Assembly: GCA_016700055.1 (NCBI GenBank)
Contig: CP064997.1
Location: 744,001-808,000, forward strand
Origin: Actinomycetota bacterium
Lineage (GTDB): Bacteria; Actinomycetota; Acidimicrobiia; Acidimicrobiales; Ilumatobacteraceae
Length of the DNA stretch: 64,000 bases
Reading direction: 5' to 3'
Below the pieces are notes generated by a model. The model searched no databases, had not been told where the DNA came from, and saw nothing but the letters and a program-made list of their open reading frames with translations. Positions 1 to 7,987 of this stretch are shown here, in pieces. Position 1 is the first letter of the stretch. Each line of letters begins with the position of its first letter. Both the position numbers and the translations under genes were made by a program.

Positions 1-42
1 GCGCAGCTCGACCAGCGCCTTCCACTGCGGCAGTTCGTCCAT
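1..42 (-). CDS. 5' end of an unidentified gene (partial)
   Basis: An ATG at 40-42 (minus strand) opens a frame that runs off the window edge after 14 codons (MDELPQWKALVELR). A TAGGTT box lies 8 nt upstream, the leaderless arrangement seen before many other genes here, which supports a real start. Fourteen residues are too few to name the family. The LPxW..L pattern is loosely like the start of glucose-6-phosphate isomerases, but that is only a guess. It is not the start of a B12-binding mutase small subunit, which would begin near a glycine/histidine-rich KPGLDGHD-type motif. Confidence 0.5.
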   Translation of the reverse strand, partial: MDELPQWKALVELR

Positions 43-50
43 CGCCGCCG

Positions 51-56
51 AACCTA
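51..56 (-). promoter_or_regulatory. -10 box of leaderless gene 1-42
   Basis: Minus-strand TAGGTT with 8 nt to the ATG at 42. With the usual 6-8 nt between -10 box and start site, transcription would begin at or next to the start codon. Confidence 0.5.
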
Positions 57-58
57 CC

Positions 59-87
59 CTGACCCCCCATGGCGGGGACGGGGTCAG
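59..87 (-). terminator. Inverted repeat at the 3' end of the mutase gene
   Basis: CTGACCCC (59-66) pairs perfectly with GGGGTCAG (80-87), and further C/G runs in the loop can extend the pairing. The right arm contains the mutase stop codon (84-86). There is no T tract, so this could be a weak intrinsic terminator or just an mRNA 3' end stabiliser. Confidence 0.4.
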
Positions 88-1727
88 ATGGTGGGGGTCT
101 CGGTGTGGCGGCCGAACACGCCGGCGAGAGTGGACATCATCTCGCCCAAGGTGGCGTAGGCGCGGGAGGCGTCGATCAGCGCCGGCATCAGGTTCAGTTC
201 GGGGTCGCGGGCCTCGGCGGCGAGGCGGGCGAGGGCGGCGTCGACGGCCCCGCCGTCGCGGTCGGCCCGCACTGCGGCGAGCCGCTTCACCTGGCGGGCC
301 TCGTCTTCGTTCGTGATCCGCAGCAGATCGAGCCCGGTGGAGTCGTCGTTGCCGTCGGTGAACCGGTTGACGCCGACGACGATCCGCCGGCCGTCGTTCA
401 GCTTGCGCTCGAGCTCGTAAGCGGAGTCCGCGATCTTGCCCTGGAACCAGTTCTCCTCGATGCCGCGGATGCAGCCTTCGAGCAACGACCCCCCGCCGAG
501 CGCGTCGAGGTGGGCGAACACCTCCTCCGCCTGACGCTCCAGCTCGTCGGTGAGCTCTTCCACGAACCACGAGCCCCCGAGCGGGTCGGCCACGTGGGCG
601 ACGTTCGTCTCGTAGGCGATCACCTGCTGGGTGCGCAGGGCGATCCGGGCCGCTCGCTCGGTGGGCAGCGCAAGCGCCTCGTCCATCGAGTTCGTGTGCA
701 ACGACTGCGTCCCGCCGAGCACGCCGGCGAGCGCCTCGATCGCGGTGCGCACGATGTTCACCTCGGGCTGCTGGGCGGTCAGGGAAACCCCGGCGGTCTG
801 GGTGTGGAACCGCAGCTGCCGAGAGCGCTCCGCCTGCGCCCCGTATCGATCACGCATCCAACGCGCCCAGATGCGCCGGGCGGCGCGGTACTTGGCGATC
901 TCTTCGAAGAAGTCGATGTGCGCGTTGAAGAAGAAGCTGAGCCGCGGCGCGAACGCGTCGACGTCGAGCCCCGCGGCGAGCGCCAACTCGACGTACGCGA
1001 AGCCGTTGGCCAAGGTGAACGCGAGCTCTTCGGCCGCGGTCGAACCGGCCTCGCGGATGTGGTAGCCCGAGATCGAGATCGAGTGCCACCGCGGCATCTC
1101 GGCCGCGGTGAACGAGATCGTGTCGCGGACGAGGCGCATCGACTGGCGGGGCGGGAAGACGAACTCCTTCTGCGCCTGGTACTCCTTCAAGATGTCGTTC
1201 TGGAGGGTGCCGCCGAGCCGGGACCTGGGCACGCCGGCCAACTCGGCCTGCGCGACGAACATCGCGAAGATCGCCGCCGCCGGTGAGTTGATCGTCATCG
1301 ACGTGGTGATCTCGCCGACGTCGATGCCGGCGAAGAGGTCTTCCATGTCGGCAAGGGAGTCGATGGCGACGCCGCACCGGCCGACCTCGCCCAACGCCAT
1401 CTCGTCGTCGCTGTCGAGGCCGAGCAGCGTCGGCATGTCGAACGCGGTGGAGAGCCCGTCGCCGCCGGCCCGGATGATCTCCTTGAAGCGCCAGTTCGTG
1501 TCGTCCGCCGTGCCGAACCCGGCGAACATCCGCATCGTCCACAACTTCGAGCGGTACATCGACGCGTACGGCCCGCGGGTGTAAGGGTCTACCCCCGGCC
1601 ACTCACCCGAGCCGTCGGGCGGCCCGTACACCGGCGCCAAGGGGACACCGGACATCGTCGAGAAGTCGGCCTCGCGCAGCGGGGACGCATCGAACGCCTG
1701 CTGCCAGCGCTCACGGGCATCGCTCAT
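84..1727 (-). CDS. Coenzyme B12-dependent acyl-CoA mutase, large subunit (isobutyryl-CoA mutase-like)
   Basis: 547 residues covering the TIM-barrel substrate half of the methylmalonyl-CoA mutase family. The B12-binding domain is absent, so a separate small subunit is needed and none is in the window. Family motifs include TTSMTINSPA (141-150), TLQNDILKEY (174-183), HIREAG and HTQTAGVSLTAQQP. Two specificity positions differ from methylmalonyl-CoA mutase. Phe68 (MFAGFG) sits where Tyr89 is in the Propionibacterium enzyme, and Gln186 sits where Arg207 is. Phe and Gln at these sites are known for isobutyryl-CoA mutase. The ATG at 1727 is chosen over an upstream extension because TACACT lies 6 nt before it and homology begins there. 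The likely role is interconversion of branched and straight C4 acyl-CoAs, though another acyl-CoA is possible. Confidence 0.85.
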   Translation of the reverse strand: MSDARERWQQAFDASPLREADFSTMSGVPLAPVYGPPDGSGEWPGVDPYTRGPYASMYRSKLWTMRMFAGFGTADDTNWRFKEIIRAGGDGLSTAFDMPTLLGLDSDDEMALGEVGRCGVAIDSLADMEDLFAGIDVGEITTSMTINSPAAAIFAMFVAQAELAGVPRSRLGGTLQNDILKEYQAQKEFVFPPRQSMRLVRDTISFTAAEMPRWHSISISGYHIREAGSTAAEELAFTLANGFAYVELALAAGLDVDAFAPRLSFFFNAHIDFFEEIAKYRAARRIWARWMRDRYGAQAERSRQLRFHTQTAGVSLTAQQPEVNIVRTAIEALAGVLGGTQSLHTNSMDEALALPTERAARIALRTQQVIAYETNVAHVADPLGGSWFVEELTDELERQAEEVFAHLDALGGGSLLEGCIRGIEENWFQGKIADSAYELERKLNDGRRIVVGVNRFTDGNDDSTGLDLLRITNEDEARQVKRLAAVRADRDGGAVDAALARLAAEARDPELNLMPALIDASRAYATLGEMMSTLAGVFGRHTETPTI

Positions 1728-1733
1728 CGGGCC

Positions 1734-1739
1734 AGTGTA
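1734..1739 (-). promoter_or_regulatory. -10 box of the acyl-CoA mutase gene
   Basis: Minus-strand TACACT, 6 nt before the ATG at 1727. It fixes the start and implies a leaderless mRNA. It is back to back with the rarD-like promoter at 1784. Confidence 0.5.
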
Positions 1740-1783
1740 AGACCGGCCGCGGAACCGGCTGCGGCGACGCCGGCGTGGCGCCG

Positions 1784-1789
1784 TAGCGT
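1784..1789 (+). promoter_or_regulatory. -10 box of the rarD-like gene
   Basis: TAGCGT followed by 6 nt and the ATG at 1796, a leaderless configuration that favours the upstream ATG over the one at 1859. Confidence 0.5.
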
Positions 1790-1795
1790 GGCCGG

Positions 1796-2776
1796 ATGGA
1801 CGCGTCGACGAGCAGCACCGCCGTGCCGTCCAGCTCCCCCACCACAGCACCACCGGGCATGTCTGCCGCGCAGCTCGAACTGCGCAGCGGTGTCGTCGCC
1901 GGCATCACTGCGTACGTCGTCTGGGGGTTCCTCACCATCTACTGGAAGGGACTGCGCGACTTCGCTCCGGTGGAGCTGATCGGCTACCGCGTGGTCCTGT
2001 CGACGGCGCTCCTGCTCGGCACGCTCGCCGTCTTCGGCAGGCTGCGTCCCTTGGTCACGGCCCTGTCGGACCGCCGCCTGCTCGCCCGGGTGGTGCTCGC
2101 CGCGCTGCTGCTCACCGCCAACTGGACGTCGTACGTGTGGGCGGTGGTCAACGAGAACGTCATCGAGACCGCGCTCGGGTACTTCATGGCGCCACTCGGC
2201 ACGATGCTGATCGGGGCCTTCGTGCTGCGCGAGCGGCTGCGCCTCGTGCACCGGCTCGTGATCGGCCTCGCCGCCGCAGCGATCGCCATCCTCGCGTTCG
2301 GCTACGGGAAGGTGCCCTGGATCGCCCTCACCCTCGCCGCCACCTGGAGTGTCTACGGCCTCTTGAAGAAGCAGGTCCGCCTCGACGCCCTCGAAGGACT
2401 CGCCGCCGAGACGATGGTGCTCGCCCTTCCCGCGGCACTGATCGTCGCGCTGGCCGCCCCCGGGGCGCAGAGCGTGCCGGCCACCGCCGGACCGGGCCAG
2501 CTCGTGCTGGTCGGGTTGACCGGCGTCGTCACCACGGTGCCTCTCCTGTTGTTCGCTCACGCGGCCAAGCGGGTACCGCTCACCGTGCTCGGGCCGATGC
2601 AGTACGTCGTGCCGACGATCAACTTCGGCCTCGGCTGGCTCGTGTACCACGAGGAGATGACGACCACACGGATCGTCGGCTTCGCCCTCATCTGGACCGC
2701 GCTCTTGCTGCTCACCGTCGAGGCCGTACGCCGCAGCCGTGGCACCGCGACGAGCGAGCAGTCCTCCGCGCGCTGA
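1796..2776 (+). CDS. rarD: RarD-like EamA/DMT family permease
   Basis: 326 residues with about ten hydrophobic helices, two EamA units in tandem. The segment AYVVWGFLTIYWKGL (about residues 39-53) is the characteristic first helix of RarD proteins, and TANWTSYVWAVV and FMAPLGTMLIG match the same family. These are inner-membrane drug/metabolite transporters; the E. coli member was named for chloramphenicol sensitivity, and the substrate is not known. The first 21 residues are Ser/Thr/Pro-rich and hydrophilic. A second ATG at 1859 would give the usual RarD length, but the -10 box placement supports 1796. It is divergent from the mutase gene. Confidence 0.8.
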   Translation: MDASTSSTAVPSSSPTTAPPGMSAAQLELRSGVVAGITAYVVWGFLTIYWKGLRDFAPVELIGYRVVLSTALLLGTLAVFGRLRPLVTALSDRRLLARVVLAALLLTANWTSYVWAVVNENVIETALGYFMAPLGTMLIGAFVLRERLRLVHRLVIGLAAAAIAILAFGYGKVPWIALTLAATWSVYGLLKKQVRLDALEGLAAETMVLALPAALIVALAAPGAQSVPATAGPGQLVLVGLTGVVTTVPLLLFAHAAKRVPLTVLGPMQYVVPTINFGLGWLVYHEEMTTTRIVGFALIWTALLLLTVEAVRRSRGTATSEQSSAR

Positions 2777-2787
2777 GCACCTGGCAC

Positions 2788-2793
2788 TACGGT
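2788..2793 (+). promoter_or_regulatory. -10 box of the small lipoprotein gene
   Basis: TACGGT, 7 nt before the ATG at 2801; no Shine-Dalgarno sequence, so a leaderless start is likely. Confidence 0.5.
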
Positions 2794-2800
2794 TGGCGTC

Positions 2801-3097
2801 ATGCGTCGACTGCTTCTCGTCTCGTCAACAACGGCACTCGCACTGCTCACCGCCTGCTCGGCGAGTAGCAAGGACTTCAAGGAGGAAGGCGAGAAGTTCC
2901 TGGAAAGTGACGAGGTGGCCGAATCGACCGGTTTCACGTTCAGCGACGCCGTGTGCGACCAGCCCGACAGCACCGACACGGGCACGCAGTACTCCTGCAC
3001 CGCGGTCGACAACGAGGGCGACACGTGGGAGTTCACGATCGAGATCACCGGCGACAACGAGCTCACCGTCGTCGACGGCAACGTCGTCGGCGGCTGA
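2801..3097 (+). CDS. Small secreted lipoprotein, DUF4333-like
   Basis: 98 residues. An N-terminal signal with a lipobox (LLTAC, Cys19) predicts a lipid-anchored extracytoplasmic protein. The mature part is acidic, with a Cys pair (CDQP...YSCTA) and the pattern YSCTAVDNEGDTWEF. That pattern resembles the small actinobacterial lipoproteins of the DUF4333 type, whose function is unknown. The family call is by eye. It is followed by a second lipoprotein gene 59 nt downstream with its own ribosome-binding site, so the two may be co-transcribed. Confidence 0.7.
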   Translation: MRRLLLVSSTTALALLTACSASSKDFKEEGEKFLESDEVAESTGFTFSDAVCDQPDSTDTGTQYSCTAVDNEGDTWEFTIEITGDNELTVVDGNVVGG

Positions 3098-3156
3098 ACC
3101 TGGGAAGATCTTCCCGCCGGACCCGGATCCGGCGGTACGAGAAGGGACCCCCCGAC

Positions 3157-3669
3157 ATGCACAGCACCACTGCGCGCCGCTTGGCCGTGGCCGCGATCTC
3201 ACTCGGCGTCCTCGCCGGCTGCGGCGGCGACGACGGAGCTGGCGGCGATGCCAGCAACGACACCTCTGGCGGCGGAGGTGCAGAACTGAGCGCCGACCAG
3301 CAGGCCGTGGTCGACGAGATGATGTCCAGCGCCGAGATGCAGTCGTTCGACGTCGACCGGGCGTGCGTCGAGCAAGTCGCCGCGAAGCTGTCCGACGCCG
3401 ACGCTGCCCTCCTCGCTGCCGACCCGACCGCCGAGGTCAGCGAAGCAGCCGACGCCCTCAGCATCGAGCTGTTCGGGTGCATCGACAGCGACGATCTGGC
3501 CGACAGCTACGTGGCCGAGCTCGAAGCGGCGGGCACGGTGTTCGACGAGCAGTGCGTGCGTGATGCCGTCGCCGGCTTCGACCCGACAGGGGGATCGGAC
3601 GCCTCCGTCCCGGACCCCCGCGACGAGCTGTTCGCCCTCATCTCCGAGTGCGTCGAGCTCGGTAGCTGA
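3157..3669 (+). CDS. Lipoprotein of unknown function
   Basis: 170 residues. The signal peptide ends in a lipobox (VLAGC, Cys21) followed by a Gly/Asp/Ser-rich spacer (to about residue 45). The mature domain is acidic and helical, with four further cysteines (ACVEQ, FGCID, QCVRD, SECVE) that could form two disulfides. The ATG at 3157 is chosen because GAGAAGGGA lies just upstream and the signal peptide starts there; a longer frame upstream is out of register with the lipoprotein gene before it. I do not recognise a named family. A strong hairpin follows the stop. Confidence 0.7.
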   Translation: MHSTTARRLAVAAISLGVLAGCGGDDGAGGDASNDTSGGGGAELSADQQAVVDEMMSSAEMQSFDVDRACVEQVAAKLSDADAALLAADPTAEVSEAADALSIELFGCIDSDDLADSYVAELEAAGTVFDEQCVRDAVAGFDPTGGSDASVPDPRDELFALISECVELGS

Positions 3670-3688
3670 ACCCGCCCTTACACGCGAG

Positions 3689-3720
3689 CGGGCCCGCCCC
3701 CGATGGAGGGGGCGGGCCCG
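3689..3720. terminator. Bidirectional hairpin terminator
   Basis: Perfect 13-bp stem (CGGGCCCGCCCCC and its complement) with a 6-nt loop GATGGA. It lies between convergent genes ending at 3669 (+) and 3745 (-) and can serve both. No T run, as is common in high-GC actinobacteria. Confidence 0.85.
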
Positions 3721-3744
3721 CAGGCGTGATGTGTTGCCGTCGGT

Positions 3745-5199
3745 TCAGGAGCTCTCGAAGTCGAGCACCAGCTCGCCGATGTCGGTGAAGGTGCTGCTCG
3801 TGGCGTCGAACTGGACCACCTGGATCGCCTCGACGATGAAGGGGTCTTCCTCGCCGTTCATCGAGTACACCACTCCGTCCCGCACGAGCGTGGGCTCGTA
3901 CGTGAAGTTGCGGGCCGCGTTGATGATCGACGCCCTGGTCAGGCCGGCCTCGGAAGCCGCTGCCTGGCGCAGGATCTCCACCGTGACCTCGGCCACCGTC
4001 CACCCGGCGGCGCCGGTGGTGACCATCTCGGCCCGGCCGGTGGAGGTCATGTAGTCGGCATACGCCTGGTAGTCGGGGTTGGAGGCGACGACCTCGGGGT
4101 TGTCGATGTCGTTGATGCCTGCCGAGGCCGACGTGATGAGGCCGGTGGCGGCCGGGCCGGCGAGCTGCAGGATGAGCTGGCTGGCGCACGTGCTGGTGAG
4201 GTACACCGGCGGGTTCCAGCCCGCGTTCGCGGCCTTCGCGTTCTGGACCTCCGACAGGAACGTCGCGCACTGGGCGCCGAGCGGGACAGCCATGACCACA
4301 TCGGGAGCCTTCGAGGCGATGCTGTTCACCTGCGCCGTCGGCGGTGCGGTCTCAGCGGCCTCGATCGTCTGCTCGTCGACGATCTCCCACCCGAAGTCAC
4401 CTGCGTGCTCCTTCAGGGCGTCGACGTAGAACTGGCCGAACTCGTTGTTCACGGTGAAGAGGCCCATCGTCCCGCCGTCGGGGAACTCCGTCGCGAGCTG
4501 GGCCAGGTAGCCCTGCACCTCGGTCGGGTAGGGGATCAGAGCGCCCGTGGTCCACGGGTAGTCAGCCACCTCGCCCCACTGGGGAGACCCGGTGAGCGCC
4601 ATCAGCTGGGGATAGCACTCCTCGTTCAGCAGGTCACGCACGGCGGCGTTGTTCGGCGAGCCGATGATGCCCGAGAACATGTGCACCCCGCTGTCGAGCA
4701 GCGACTCGACCACGCCCGGGGTGAGGTCCTTGCTGTACTGGTCGTCCTGGATGTCGATCTCGATGGTGTAGCCCTCGAGCAGGCCGTTCTCGTTCGCGTA
4801 GTCGATGTAGGCCTCGAACCCGGAGGCCACCGGTGCGAACGCGGCTGCCGCCGCGCCACCGGAGAGCGGCATCGCCGAGCCGATCTTCACCGTGCCCTCG
4901 ATCGGCTCGTTGGCCGCGTCGGGGTCGACGCAGTCGTCGGTGTTCACCGCCCACCCTTCCGCGGGTGCATCGGTGGTCGGCGCGTCGGTGGTCGGCGCGT
5001 CGGTGGTCGGCGCGTCGGTGGTCGGCGCGTCGGTGGTCGGCGCGTCAGTGGTCGGCGCGTCAGTGGTCGGCGCGTCAGTGGTCGGCGCGTCGGTGCTCGG
5101 CGCGTCGGTGGAGTCCGCGCTGTCGTCGCCGCCGCAGGCGGCCAGCGTCAGCGCACCGACGGCGGTGAGCACCAACAAACGGGTGCGTCGTGAAGTCAT
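3745..5199 (-). CDS. Branched-chain amino acid-type ABC transporter, substrate-binding lipoprotein
   Basis: 484 residues. The signal peptide has a lipobox (LTLAACGG, Cys at about 19). It is followed by a low-complexity spacer of ten TDAP units, then a periplasmic-binding-protein type I fold (LivK/AmiC-like) starting near GTVKIGSAMPLSGG. The start is decided by GGGGGAGA upstream and by the ATGA overlap with the livM stop codon (5196-5199). It is the last gene of the liv operon. The ligand could be branched-chain amino acids, amides or urea; the sequence alone does not decide. The repeat spacer presumably holds the domain away from the membrane. Confidence 0.88.
   Translation of the reverse strand: MTSRRTRLLVLTAVGALTLAACGGDDSADSTDAPSTDAPTTDAPTTDAPTTDAPTTDAPTTDAPTTDAPTTDAPTTDAPAEGWAVNTDDCVDPDAANEPIEGTVKIGSAMPLSGGAAAAAFAPVASGFEAYIDYANENGLLEGYTIEIDIQDDQYSKDLTPGVVESLLDSGVHMFSGIIGSPNNAAVRDLLNEECYPQLMALTGSPQWGEVADYPWTTGALIPYPTEVQGYLAQLATEFPDGGTMGLFTVNNEFGQFYVDALKEHAGDFGWEIVDEQTIEAAETAPPTAQVNSIASKAPDVVMAVPLGAQCATFLSEVQNAKAANAGWNPPVYLTSTCASQLILQLAGPAATGLITSASAGINDIDNPEVVASNPDYQAYADYMTSTGRAEMVTTGAAGWTVAEVTVEILRQAAASEAGLTRASIINAARNFTYEPTLVRDGVVYSMNGEEDPFIVEAIQVVQFDATSSTFTDIGELVLDFESS
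4966..5112 (-). repeat. 15-bp tandem repeat encoding (TDAPT)n
   Basis: About nine and a half near-identical copies of a 15-bp unit (CGCGTCGGTGGTCGG on the plus strand), with a T/A change shared by three consecutive copies. They encode the Thr-Asp-Ala-Pro spacer of the binding lipoprotein. Copy number is likely to vary by slippage without changing frame. Confidence 0.9.
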
Positions 5200-6362
5200 T
5201 CGATCTCCCCCTGAGAGTCCTTGGTGGACAGTTGGCTTACTTGTACTGGCGGCGGTTGCGCCGCGAGCACCGACGGCGGCGCCCCGACCGGGGTCGGTAC
5301 GACGACGACGAAGCGACGACTCAACCGCTTCAGCAATCCTAGGAGACCATAGGGCGCGACGAACATCAGAGCAATCAGGCCGACGGCCAGGATGAACATC
5401 GCGGGCGACTGGTCGGCCCAACCGAAGAAGAAGTCGATCGTCGAGCCGATCACGCCCTCGCCACTGGCCCCGGCGCTGCGGGTGACCTCGTCCAGCCAGA
5501 TGTAGAGCAGGCCACCGAGCACCGGCCCCCAGAGCGACCCGGCGCCGCCGATGACCATGACCAGGAAGAAGATGATCGAGCCGATGAGCGTCACGTAACG
5601 GTCGTCGGGGGTGATCACCCCGGTGCGCAGCGTGGCCAGCGAGCCCGCCAGCGCGGTCATCGCCGCCGAGACCCCGAACACCAGCGTCTTCGTGGCGGCC
5701 AGGTTGACGCCCATCACCGCCGCCGCGGTCTCGTTGTCACGGATGGCGATGAGCGAGCGCCCGACACGGCTCTTCACGATGCCGCGGCAGACGAAGTAGC
5801 AGATCACGAGCACGACGAACGCGAGCCAGTAGGCGAACTCGGCGCGGCCCTCACGCCCTTTCAACTCACCGATGATCGGCCAGGTGGGTATCTCCTCGTA
5901 GCGGATGCTGTCGATGCCCCGGGCACCCTCGGTGAGCCAGGCGAGCTTCTTCCACTTCATCAGCTGGGGGAACAGCACCGCCACGGCGAGCGTGACGAGC
6001 GCGAGGTAGATGCCCTTGATGCGCAGCGCCGGCAGGGCGACGATGCACCCGACGACGAACGCGATCACAGCCGCGGCGTAGAAGGTCCAGCCGGGACTCC
6101 AGCCGTGGTCCTTCACGAGGATTGCCGTCGTGTAGCCGCCGATGCCGAAGAAGGCCGAATGGCCGATCGAGATCAGGCCTGTGTACCCGAACACGAGGTT
6201 CAACGACATCGCGGCGATGATCAGCGCGAACGCGTCGGCCAGCTGGCTGACCCGGGCGGTCTCGCTGTTGTGCGGAATCCACCACACCACGGCCAGCAGC
6301 AAGACGACGGCGGCGATGCGCAGCACCCAATGGCCGGCACCATTTTCACGGAGCTTGATCAC
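5196..6362 (-). CDS. livM: Branched-chain amino acid-type ABC transporter permease LivM
   Basis: 388 residues with about ten membrane helices and the LivM signature region (GYTGLISIGHSAFFGIGGY near residues 54-72). A GTG start at 6362 is preceded by an AGGGGG ribosome-binding site. The C-terminal tail beyond the last helix is Pro/Val-rich. The stop codon overlaps the ATG of the binding-protein gene (ATGA), so translation is probably coupled. It pairs with LivH to form the channel. Confidence 0.9.
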   Translation of the reverse strand: MIKLRENGAGHWVLRIAAVVLLLAVVWWIPHNSETARVSQLADAFALIIAAMSLNLVFGYTGLISIGHSAFFGIGGYTTAILVKDHGWSPGWTFYAAAVIAFVVGCIVALPALRIKGIYLALVTLAVAVLFPQLMKWKKLAWLTEGARGIDSIRYEEIPTWPIIGELKGREGRAEFAYWLAFVVLVICYFVCRGIVKSRVGRSLIAIRDNETAAAVMGVNLAATKTLVFGVSAAMTALAGSLATLRTGVITPDDRYVTLIGSIIFFLVMVIGGAGSLWGPVLGGLLYIWLDEVTRSAGASGEGVIGSTIDFFFGWADQSPAMFILAVGLIALMFVAPYGLLGLLKRLSRRFVVVVPTPVGAPPSVLAAQPPPVQVSQLSTKDSQGEIE

Positions 6363-6372
6363 GGCGCGCCCC

Positions 6373-7272
6373 CTAGACCCGTTCGATCCGTTGGGAGCCG
6401 AAGAGACCAGAGGGTCTCACGAGCAGCACCACGAAGATGATCACGAGCGCCACGGCGAGCTTCATCTCCTGTCCGATCCAGATCGGGAAGTAGCCGGCGG
6501 CCATGTTCTCGACGACACCGATGGAGAGCCCGGCGATGACCGCTCCCCCGGGGCTGTCGAGGCCACCCAGGGTGGCTGCGGCCGAGGCGTAGATGAACAC
6601 CGTGAACATCAGCCCGGAGGTGACCTCGCCGTTGTTCCCGGCGACGAGCGTTCCCGACAGGGCCCCCATCCCCCCGGCGATCCCCCACGACGCCATCAGC
6701 ACCATGCCGGTGCTGATGCCGACGAGCCGTGACGACTCGGGGTTGCTGGCGACGGCGCGCATCGCGAGGCCGAACCTGGTCTTGCCGAACAGCGCGAACA
6801 GCGCGCCGCAGAGCAGCAGTGCCACGACGAGCACGCCGATCGACTTGTAGCGCCACACGGCGCCGAAGATGCGCACGAAGTCGTCCGGCTCGCTCGGGAA
6901 CAGGTTCGGCATGCCTTCGGCGGGCAGCGCCCCCCAGATCATCGATGCCAACGAGTTGATGCCGAGGAACAGCGCGATCGACACCACGAACACGGCGATG
7001 GGTGACTTCTTGCCCACGGGGCGGATGAGCAACACCTCGGTCAGCGCGCCGGAGGCGAACCCGAACACCATCCCGAGGATCGTCGCGATCCAGAGCGGGA
7101 TCCCCCAGTCGTGGAACTGCCAGACGACGAACGCGGAGAACATCGCCATCTCGCCCTGCGCGAAGTTCAGCGCTCCCGTGCCCCGGAAGACGACGACGAG
7201 CCCCAGGGCGAGCAGGGCGTAGATGGAACCCACCGACAGCCCGTCGAACAGGTACTGGAAGAAGCGTTCCAT
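6373..7272 (-). CDS. livH: Branched-chain amino acid-type ABC transporter permease LivH
   Basis: 299 residues, about eight hydrophobic helices. The N-terminal segment DGLSVGSIYALLALGL followed by GALNFAQGEMAM is typical of LivH-type permeases. The ATG at 7272 lies 4 nt downstream of the livF stop, and livM starts 10 nt after its stop, so it is an internal gene of the operon. No strong ribosome-binding site is visible, consistent with translational re-initiation. Confidence 0.9.
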   Translation of the reverse strand: MERFFQYLFDGLSVGSIYALLALGLVVVFRGTGALNFAQGEMAMFSAFVVWQFHDWGIPLWIATILGMVFGFASGALTEVLLIRPVGKKSPIAVFVVSIALFLGINSLASMIWGALPAEGMPNLFPSEPDDFVRIFGAVWRYKSIGVLVVALLLCGALFALFGKTRFGLAMRAVASNPESSRLVGISTGMVLMASWGIAGGMGALSGTLVAGNNGEVTSGLMFTVFIYASAAATLGGLDSPGGAVIAGLSIGVVENMAAGYFPIWIGQEMKLAVALVIIFVVLLVRPSGLFGSQRIERV

Positions 7273-7276
7273 GTGG

Positions 7277-7987
7277 TCAGTACCCCAGGTAGGCCTTGCG
7301 GATGCTGTCGTCGCTCGAGATCTCCTCGGCCGTCCCGGCGGCGACGATCCTTCCGGTCTCGAGCAGGTACACCCGGTGGGCGATCCGCACCGCCAGGTTC
7401 GCGTTCTGTTCCACGAGCAGCACCGATGCCCCTTCTTCCGCGTTCAGCCGGTGGATGACGTCGAACAGCTCCTGGGTGATGATCGGCGCCAACCCGAGGC
7501 TCGGCTCGTCGAGCAGCAGCAGCTTCGGCCGGCACATCAACGCGCGGGCGATGGCGAGCATCTGCTGCTCGCCTCCCGAGAGACTGCCCGCCTTCTGGGA
7601 ACGGCGCTCGGCGAGTCGGGGGAACACCTGGTACCAGCGCCCCATGTCGGCGTTCACCTCGCCGTCGCGGCGCACGTATGCCCCGGCGAGCATGTTGTCC
7701 TCGACGGTGAGGTCGGGGAACGTGCCCCTTCCCTGGGGCACCTGGGCAAGGCCGTGGCGCACGATCGCCACGGGGGTCGCCTTCGTGATGTCGTGGCCAC
7801 CGAAGGAGATGAGGCCCCGGCGGGCGATGGTGCCGGAGATGGCGCGCATCGTCGTGGTCTTGCCGGCACCGTTGGCCCCGAGGATGACCACCACCTCGCC
7901 CTCGTCGACGCGCAGGTCGAGCCCGTGCAGCACCTCGACCGGGCCGTAACCGGCGTGGAGGCCTTCCACCTGGAGCAGCGCGTTCAC
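7277..7987 (-). CDS. livF: Branched-chain amino acid-type ABC transporter ATPase LivF
   Basis: 236 residues, the usual LivF length. Walker A GANGAGKTT (about residues 34-42), signature LSGGEQQML, Walker B LLLDEPSLGLAP and the H-loop region are all present. It starts with GTG at 7987, which overlaps the livG stop as GTGA (7984-7987). It energises the transporter together with LivG on the cytoplasmic face. Confidence 0.92.
   Translation of the reverse strand: MNALLQVEGLHAGYGPVEVLHGLDLRVDEGEVVVILGANGAGKTTTMRAISGTIARRGLISFGGHDITKATPVAIVRHGLAQVPQGRGTFPDLTVEDNMLAGAYVRRDGEVNADMGRWYQVFPRLAERRSQKAGSLSGGEQQMLAIARALMCRPKLLLLDEPSLGLAPIITQELFDVIHRLNAEEGASVLLVEQNANLAVRIAHRVYLLETGRIVAAGTAEEISSDDSIRKAYLGY

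Noticed and set aside
69..1286. Plus-strand open frame opposite the acyl-CoA mutase
   Set aside because: High GC leaves the antisense strand open. The mutase on the minus strand has full family motifs, while this frame has none.
1728..1795. Cobalamin riboswitch controlling the B12-dependent mutase
   Set aside because: Only 68 nt separate the divergent genes, no B12-box motif was seen, and the mutase appears leaderless.
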